Shown in pieces: positions 26,221 to 27,942 of a stretch of 27,942 nt of DNA. Origin of the DNA: a virus; the IMG/VR virus record IMGVR_UViG_3300025138_000261, positions 1 to 27,942 of that record; one strand, written 5' to 3'. Within the stretch, counting starts at the first letter, position 1. Each line of letters begins with the position of its first letter. The notes beneath the pieces were generated by a model. It had not been told where the DNA came from and did no database searches. It was given only the letters and a program-made list of their open reading frames with translations. The position numbers and the translations under genes are program-made.

Positions 26221-26395
26221 GGCTATAGCTCCTGTAACTAGGTTTGTGGGGTGGGGCAGTAACAGTCTCGCGGCTACAGCGACGAAGACTTGTCGTACCT
26301 ATGTCGATAGGCGTTCGGGCCGTAGCGCAAACTTTGCCTGTCTTGTGTATTAAATCAGAAAGAAGGGGGGCTTGTCTTCCCCCCCTCTAATGTTT
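26221..26395 (-). promoter_or_regulatory. 175-base leader between scaffold and capsid genes
   Basis: This is the longest stretch without a gene. In the direction of transcription it contains a strong GC hairpin (26361-26388), a short perfect inverted repeat CCTAT-CGAC-ATAGG (26298-26311), and the AGGAG ribosome binding site of the capsid gene. A TAATAC at 26347-26352 echoes the left half of T7-type promoters, but the rest does not match. The length and position suggest that a capsid promoter or an mRNA stabilising or processing signal lies here; no specific promoter can be named. Confidence 0.4.
26361..26388 (-). terminator. GC hairpin downstream of the scaffold gene, possible terminator
   Basis: AGAGGGGGGG (26379-26388, read on the minus strand) pairs with CCCCCCTTCT (26361-26370) around an 8-base loop, with one mismatch in ten pairs. 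It begins 7 bases after the scaffold stop. The following sequence is T-rich but interrupted (TTCTGATTT), so termination may be partial. It could instead be an RNase III-type processing site, or act on antisense transcripts, because a TTTTT run lies on the plus-strand side. Confidence 0.55.
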
Positions 26396-27442
26396 TTATG
26401 CAAGGCCACGCTTTTGCATGGCTTGTGCTGCAACTGCATCCATAAACTGCTGGTCAGCATTAGGGGCCGATACTGTGGCGGCACCGCCAGACGGCATTGG
26501 GTTGACCGCGCCAGTAAAAGCTTGGCGGCGTTCGTTGAGTGCGCGTAGTCTTTCCATCTCCGGCTGGCTGCGATTGGCGGCAAAGTCTTGCCCGATCTTC
26601 ATAGTCAGTTCGGGGTCGAGAAAGTCGTCCTCTGTGTATCCACGGCCATAAGCAAAGTTGAAGAAGTCTGCGTCGGCGTCGTCGGGGAAGCCAAGAGACT
26701 GCTGCATCTGGTTGAGGTTGTTGACGGCCTGCTGCTTGTAGGCGTCGTTTGCGCGTGAGTTTGCTGTTTGCAAGGCTTGCCCTGCATCAGTTGATACGCC
26801 TTGCGCCTGCTGTATTAAACCCTGCATCATCTGACGCATTTCGTTGTTCTCGCCCTGTAGCTGCTGGATAAGCTGCATCCCTTGGCGATACATCGGCGGC
26901 AGCTTTACAGCATTTGCGTCTTCCCAAGCCGACATTTCGTCGTCGGCTTCCATAGCTGCGCGGTTGCCATCAGGTCGGTCAGGGGTTGGGTCGCGCTGGT
27001 CGCCCAGCGTCGGGTTCTTGGTGTAGGCTTCAATGCTGGCCTGTAAGAACTGGGCCATGTCGTCGCCGGATACGTCGTGGCCTGCCTGCTTGGCGTTCGC
27101 CATGACGTTTTCGATGATCTGAAGCGCGGGTTCCATCGGCTTGTAGCGAGTGGCGTTCTTATGATTGAGGTCTTTATAGCGGCTACTCATGCCTGCGACT
27201 TGCGAAGCTGACATAGTCTGCTTGCGGCCATCGCCCATATCGACGTTGATAAAGGCTTCCTCTTGTTGCTTGTCGCCTTCTGTCTCAGGGGCCAGCTTTT
27301 CTTGAGCTTGCTCACTGATAGTCGGGGGCGTCTCTGGTGGTGGGCCTGTAGGTACAGGGGCGGGTTGCCCATCTGCGGCTGGTGCTGCACCTAGCTGCTG
27401 TGCTGCAAGCTGTGCAATCATTTGGTCGTCTGCTTCTGCCAT
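26396..27442 (-). CDS. Capsid scaffolding-like protein (348 aa)
   Basis: The N-terminus is Ala/Pro/Gln/Glu-rich and disordered (about 10-60, with PVPTGPPPETPPTISEQ). The middle is helical and Gln/Met-rich (MYRQGMQLIQQLQGENNEMRQMMQGLIQQAQG, 184-215) and likely forms a coiled coil. The C-terminus has further helices and ends AVAAQAMQKRGLA. An acidic, helical, weakly folded protein directly upstream of the major capsid gene is the usual picture of a podovirus scaffold, which shapes the procapsid and then leaves. GGAAAGGA lies 6-7 bases before the ATG at 27442. No protease domain is visible. The assignment relies on position and composition, since scaffolds diverge quickly. Confidence 0.82.
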   Translation of the reverse strand: MAEADDQMIAQLAAQQLGAAPAADGQPAPVPTGPPPETPPTISEQAQEKLAPETEGDKQQEEAFINVDMGDGRKQTMSASQVAGMSSRYKDLNHKNATRYKPMEPALQIIENVMANAKQAGHDVSGDDMAQFLQASIEAYTKNPTLGDQRDPTPDRPDGNRAAMEADDEMSAWEDANAVKLPPMYRQGMQLIQQLQGENNEMRQMMQGLIQQAQGVSTDAGQALQTANSRANDAYKQQAVNNLNQMQQSLGFPDDADADFFNFAYGRGYTEDDFLDPELTMKIGQDFAANRSQPEMERLRALNERRQAFTGAVNPMPSGGAATVSAPNADQQFMDAVAAQAMQKRGLA

Positions 27443-27472
27443 GTTCTTTTCCTTTCCAGCCGTAGCGGGATG

Positions 27473-27757
27473 TTATTTGGAAGCCGTAGCGTCCATTTTT
27501 AACTCTCCACGATTGGCAGCGTCCATCAAGATATTGTTGTTTAAGATTTGGCTGACTGCGGTGGGGAGATCGACAAACTTCCTCGCGGCCCACATGGAGC
27601 CGCGACGAAAATGCACCTCTTCTATGGACATGGCTGGGCCATCACATAGCTGATATGCTGCTTGGGTTATGGATTTTTCCATTTCTTCTTGGATTACTTG
27701 CCAGCCCTTCGACTTGAGCATGGCGTCCACTGCGACTTGTTTTTGTTTTGGTGTCAT
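27473..27757 (-). CDS. Small protein between membrane protein and scaffold genes (94 aa)
   Basis: The start is set at the ATG at 27755-27757 (MTPKQKQVAVDAMLKSKGWQ), which overlaps the TGA of the preceding gene (ATGA). The open frame continues 20 codons upstream, but that part lies over the membrane protein's coding sequence and looks like a shadow. The protein is helical, with a WQVIQEEMEKSITQAAYQL helix, a short SIEEVHFRRGSMWAARKFVDLP stretch and a polar tail. Phages often have a small alpha-helical protein between portal and scaffold genes; its role is generally unknown. The ribosome binding site is weak (TTAGG), so translation is probably coupled to the upstream gene. No catalytic motif is seen. 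Confidence 0.7.
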   Translation of the reverse strand: MTPKQKQVAVDAMLKSKGWQVIQEEMEKSITQAAYQLCDGPAMSIEEVHFRRGSMWAARKFVDLPTAVSQILNNNILMDAANRGELKMDATASK

Positions 27758-27942
27758 TTGCCTAACGTCACATATGCGCCAACAGACAAGATGCCGAGGA
27801 TGCAGACGATGCACCAACGAACTACTGTCTTGAGAGCGGTTGATTTGATGTCGCGCCAGCCGTCGATGAGTTGACGCAAGTCGCGCACGTCGTTAGCGGC
27901 TGTGTCGTCAGACAAGCCGATACGTGTGAGAGCTTCCCTTGC
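27754..27942 (-). CDS. Small one-TM membrane protein, DUF6127-like, C-terminal fragment
   Basis: Only the last 62 codons are in the window; the start lies beyond the right edge. The visible part begins with AREALTRIGLSDDTAANDVR, then an amphipathic helix with LRQLIDGWRDIKSTALKTVV, then one transmembrane segment (about residues 42-60 of the fragment), and ends LGK. The order ...RIGL-[DS]D..A..D.R[ED]LR.L.D.WRD followed by one TM helix matches my memory of the DUF6127 family found in alphaproteobacterial prophages. Function is unknown. The TGA overlaps the ATG of the 94-aa gene. It probably follows the portal gene, which is not in the window. Confidence 0.75.
   Translation of the reverse strand, partial: AREALTRIGLSDDTAANDVRDLRQLIDGWRDIKSTALKTVVRWCIVCILGILSVGAYVTLGK

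Noticed and set aside
26331-26352. A T7-like promoter suggested by TAATAC
   Set aside because: Only the first six bases match; the melting and initiation part (TATAGGG) is absent.
27758-27817. A 20-codon N-terminal extension of the 94-aa protein
   Set aside because: It lies in a second frame over the membrane protein gene and is His/Arg/Cys-rich; the ATGA overlap gives a better start.

Overview
The window is a single-direction block of late genes from a tailed phage, most likely a short-tailed marine podovirus-like phage (or a prophage of one). Every convincing gene reads on the minus strand, and most neighbours are separated by a few bases or overlap by 1-4 bases. The host is probably an alphaproteobacterium. 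I could not find a single GANTC site (the CcrM methylation target of that class) in about 28 kb, although GATC is common. The partial gene at the right edge also resembles a small family (DUF6127, from memory) typical of alphaproteobacterial prophages. No phage or host name can be assigned from the sequence alone.

Right to left, which is the direction of transcription, the layout is as follows. The head module has the end of a small membrane protein gene (27754-27942), a 94-aa protein, a scaffold-like protein, and a major capsid protein of the SU10/DUF5309 type. The capsid gene has a hairpin on each side, and the downstream one is a good intrinsic terminator. The tail module has a 93-aa protein, a connector/adaptor, a nozzle-like protein with a TTG start, and a fibre with duplicated beta modules. 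A third block holds poorly known proteins: a 439-aa protein, a GNAT acetyltransferase, a 509-aa protein and a 140-aa protein. The ejection block has a 307-aa gp14-like, a 954-aa gp15-like and a 4016-aa gp16-position protein. The lysis end has a small Cys-containing secreted or anchored protein, two small membrane proteins that are candidate holins, a 54-aa coiled-coil protein, and the first 29 codons of a T7-lysozyme-like amidase that runs off the left edge.

The most striking gene is the 4016-aa protein, which fills 43 percent of the window. It sits where T7 has gp16, but I see no transglycosylase signature. Instead it carries a zincin protease motif (HEMGH at 1998-2002, probable third ligand E2060) and, further on, a region laid out like the ADP-ribosyltransferase fold of phage polyvalent proteins (about 2830-3090). 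The usual first catalytic His is not seen in that second region. If delivered at infection, this protein could process virion or host proteins and act on host targets. That role is inferred.

No tRNA, rRNA, CRISPR array, insertion sequence or integrase was seen. The only stretches without genes are short: 26221-26395, 24968-25044 and 13096-13172. All three contain hairpins and are described as features.
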